Shown here in pieces: positions 4,017-5,849 of a stretch of DNA of 5,849 nucleotides; position 1 is the stretch's first letter, and every line of letters begins with the position of its first letter. The notes below the pieces were generated by a model that saw only the letters and a program-made list of their open reading frames with translations, had not been told where the DNA came from and did not search any database. Where the stretch lies: the NCBI GenBank assembly GCA_937890135.1, contig CALBYC010000047.1, positions 1-5,849 of the forward strand. The letters run 5' to 3'. Position numbers and translations under genes: made by a program. The DNA comes from an uncultured Parabacteroides sp. (GTDB taxonomy: Bacteria; Bacteroidota; Bacteroidia; Bacteroidales; Tannerellaceae).

Positions 4017-5849
4017 ATGCCTATAAAGTTAATAGATGTAGTAAAAAAAATGAATGTGGGGCTTAACACCGTGGTTGAGTTCCTGCATGGGAAAGGTTAT
4101 GAAGGAATCAAGCCGAACCCTAATGTCGCAGTAAGTGATGAACAGTATGCTTTGCTCGTGAAAGAGTTTGGTCAGAACATGTCTCCTGCCGAATACAAGG
4201 CTGCTGTTCAGACGGTCAAGAATCAGAAGAAAAAGGAGCAGGCACAGAAAAAAGCAGACACAGCTGTCATTAAGACTGAAGTACCTGAAGAATATCGTCC
4301 CAAAATAGTAACAAAAGGACATATTGATTTGTCTGATAAATCGGCAGGTGCAGGACCGCTTTCGATGGAACGGAAGGCTGAACCTCCCGTGAACACGCCT
4401 GACGAAGAAAAACAGATTCCGGAAGTTAAAGAGGCTTCGGTGAAGGCTGTTGAACAAGAAGTTGAGAAAGAGGTAGAAAAGGATAATATTGTGGACAAAA
4501 CAAAAACTGAAGAGAAGCAGCCGGAAATGGTAGCTCCAAAAGAAAAAGTAGAGAGTCAGGCAGTTGGAACTTCTGCATCATCGCAAAATGATGGTGAACT
4601 TTTCCGACTTACTACTCCGAAGTTTGAATCGAACATCAAAGTTACCGGAAAGATAGATTTGGAAGCTATCAACCAATCTACTCGCCCTAAGAAGAAATCG
4701 AAGGAAGAGAAACGGAAAGAACGTGATGATAAGCAGAATGGAAGTCGCTCCGGGCAACCCAATTTCAAAACGGGAAAGGATGGACAGAAGTCTGTTAATA
4801 TTAATAATGCGCAAAAAACAAGCGGTGATGGCGATGATGCGGAAAACAAGAAAAAACGCAAACGCATCAGAAAAGACCGTGTGAATGTAGATAGCGTAGC
4901 TAACCAAGACAACAATGGAAACAATGCCCGCCAGAATAACGTGCGTGGCGAGCGAGACAGAAATCGGGACAATAGAAATCGCGACGAAAAAGGCGGTGAC
5001 CGCAAGCTGCGTCTGAAAAAGCCTGTCAAGGCGGAGGTAAGCGAAGAAGATGTCCAAAAGCAGATTAAAGAGACGTTGGCACGCTTGACAAACAAAAACA
5101 ATAAAAATAACAAGGGTGCTAAATATCGTCGTGACAAGCGGGATGCTATTCAGAAGCGTGAGCATGAATTGCAAGAACAAGAAGAAAAGGAAAGTAAAAT
5201 TCTTAAGCTGACCGAGTTTGTGACTGCAAATGACTTGGCCAACATGATGGATGTACCAGTGACTAAAATTATCAGCACTTGCATGAGCATCGGAATCATG
5301 GTGTCCATCAACCAACGCTTGGATGCGGAAACGATTAACATCGTAGCGGAAGAGTTTGGCTTCAAGACGGAATATGTCAGTGCGGATGTTGTTGAAGCTA
5401 TCAAGGCGGAAGAAGAGGAAGACAATGAAGAAGATTGGGTTCCACGTCCTCCCATCGTGACCGTGATGGGACACGTCGACCATGGTAAAACTTCTTTGTT
5501 GGATAATATCCGGAATGCCAATGTGATTGCTGGTGAAGCGGGCGGTATTACTCAGCATATTGGAGCTTACAATGTGAAACTTCCTAATGGTCGTCGCATC
5601 ACTTTCTTGGATACCCCAGGACATGAGGCATTTACTGCCATGCGTGCACGTGGAGCCAAGGTTACAGATATTGCAATTATCATTGTTGCTGCTGATGATA
5701 GCGTGATGCCTCAAACGGTAGAAGCGATTAACCATGCCGCTGCCGCCGGAGTCCCTATCGTGTTTGCAATTAATAAGATAGATAAACCTCATGCTAACCC
5801 AGATAAAATCAAGGAAGAATTGGCAAACATGAATTATTTGGTTGAGGAT
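4017..5849 (+). CDS. infB: Translation initiation factor IF-2, N-terminal 611 residues (3' end outside window)
   Basis: IF-2 is the GTPase that brings initiator tRNA to the 30S subunit and promotes 50S joining. The first IF2-N module starts at residue 1 (MPIKLIDVVKKMNVGLNTVV), which fixes the ATG at 4017. A long linker (about 55-390) rich in K, E, N and R follows. It includes a Bacteroidota-conserved stretch around 201-236 (KVTGKIDL, STRPKKKSKEEKRKER), an R/N/D-rich patch at 310-330 and VSEEDVQKQIKETLARLT (341-358). A second IF2-N module lies at about 397-455 (KLTEFVTANDLANMMDVPV). The GTPase domain then begins: G1 GHVDHGKT (485-492), G2 GGITQHIG (509-516), G3 DTPGHEAF (532-539) and G4 NKID (586-589) are all intact. 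The rest of the G domain and the tRNA-binding domains lie beyond the edge, so about 400 residues are missing. The frame is uninterrupted. It is third in the rimP-nusA-infB operon, with no promoter or terminator visible in the 20-base gap. Confidence 0.97.
   Translation, partial: MPIKLIDVVKKMNVGLNTVVEFLHGKGYEGIKPNPNVAVSDEQYALLVKEFGQNMSPAEYKAAVQTVKNQKKKEQAQKKADTAVIKTEVPEEYRPKIVTKGHIDLSDKSAGAGPLSMERKAEPPVNTPDEEKQIPEVKEASVKAVEQEVEKEVEKDNIVDKTKTEEKQPEMVAPKEKVESQAVGTSASSQNDGELFRLTTPKFESNIKVTGKIDLEAINQSTRPKKKSKEEKRKERDDKQNGSRSGQPNFKTGKDGQKSVNINNAQKTSGDGDDAENKKKRKRIRKDRVNVDSVANQDNNGNNARQNNVRGERDRNRDNRNRDEKGGDRKLRLKKPVKAEVSEEDVQKQIKETLARLTNKNNKNNKGAKYRRDKRDAIQKREHELQEQEEKESKILKLTEFVTANDLANMMDVPVTKIISTCMSIGIMVSINQRLDAETINIVAEEFGFKTEYVSADVVEAIKAEEEEDNEEDWVPRPPIVTVMGHVDHGKTSLLDNIRNANVIAGEAGGITQHIGAYNVKLPNGRRITFLDTPGHEAFTAMRARGAKVTDIAIIIVAADDSVMPQTVEAINHAAAAGVPIVFAINKIDKPHANPDKIKEELANMNYLVED

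Noticed and set aside
4556..5137. 193-residue minus-strand open frame in the infB linker
   Set aside because: Its S/R/F/L-rich composition is the mirror of the repetitive charged linker. It has no start context or promoter.
4578..5792. 404-residue minus-strand open frame opposite infB
   Set aside because: It lies wholly antisense to infB, whose frame carries intact GTPase motifs and IF2-N domains. The minus-strand product is rich in F, S and I with no recognisable domain, as expected from the reverse of an E/K/N-rich gene.

Overview
This is a housekeeping segment of a Bacteroidales (phylum Bacteroidota) genome. Three things support this. The promoters match the Bacteroidota sigma-factor consensus (TTTG or TTG, about 20 bases, then TAnnTTTG), seen cleanly at three places and weakly at a fourth. 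The genes lack Shine-Dalgarno sites. The proteins have Bacteroidota-specific forms: a 155-residue RimP with an EVGSAGI motif, a short 421-residue NusA without long acidic C-terminal repeats, an IF2 with a very long charged linker, and a START-like protein known mainly from this phylum. The IF2 N-terminus differs from what I remember of Bacteroides itself, so another family such as Parabacteroides or Barnesiella relatives is possible. I cannot settle the genus by eye.

Left part, minus strand: the 5' portion (357 codons) of an LptF/LptG-type LPS-export permease runs off the left edge. Upstream of it is a roughly 310-base non-coding stretch with a GC-rich, hairpin-forming and repeat-bearing core (1231-1352). 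Upstream of that is a small START-like gene (1381-1767). These two minus-strand genes each appear to have their own promoter.

Middle: an AT-rich divergent intergenic region carries the START-like promoter (minus strand) and a tRNA promoter (plus strand). The tRNA has a CAU anticodon (elongator Met most likely) and is followed by a strong 15-bp hairpin terminator.

Right part, plus strand: a promoter at 2141-2172 drives rimP-nusA-infB, an operon of ribosome maturation, transcription elongation/antitermination and translation initiation. rimP and nusA are 2 bases apart, nusA and infB 20 bases apart. The ylxR and ribosomal L7Ae-like genes that sit between nusA and infB in Firmicutes are absent. 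infB is cut by the right edge after codon 611, inside its GTPase domain.

I found no mobile element, CRISPR array or convincing novel protein system. The least explained parts are the GC-rich repeat/hairpin patch at 1231-1352, the inverted repeats overlapping the tRNA and rimP promoters, and an internal repeat within the IF2 linker.
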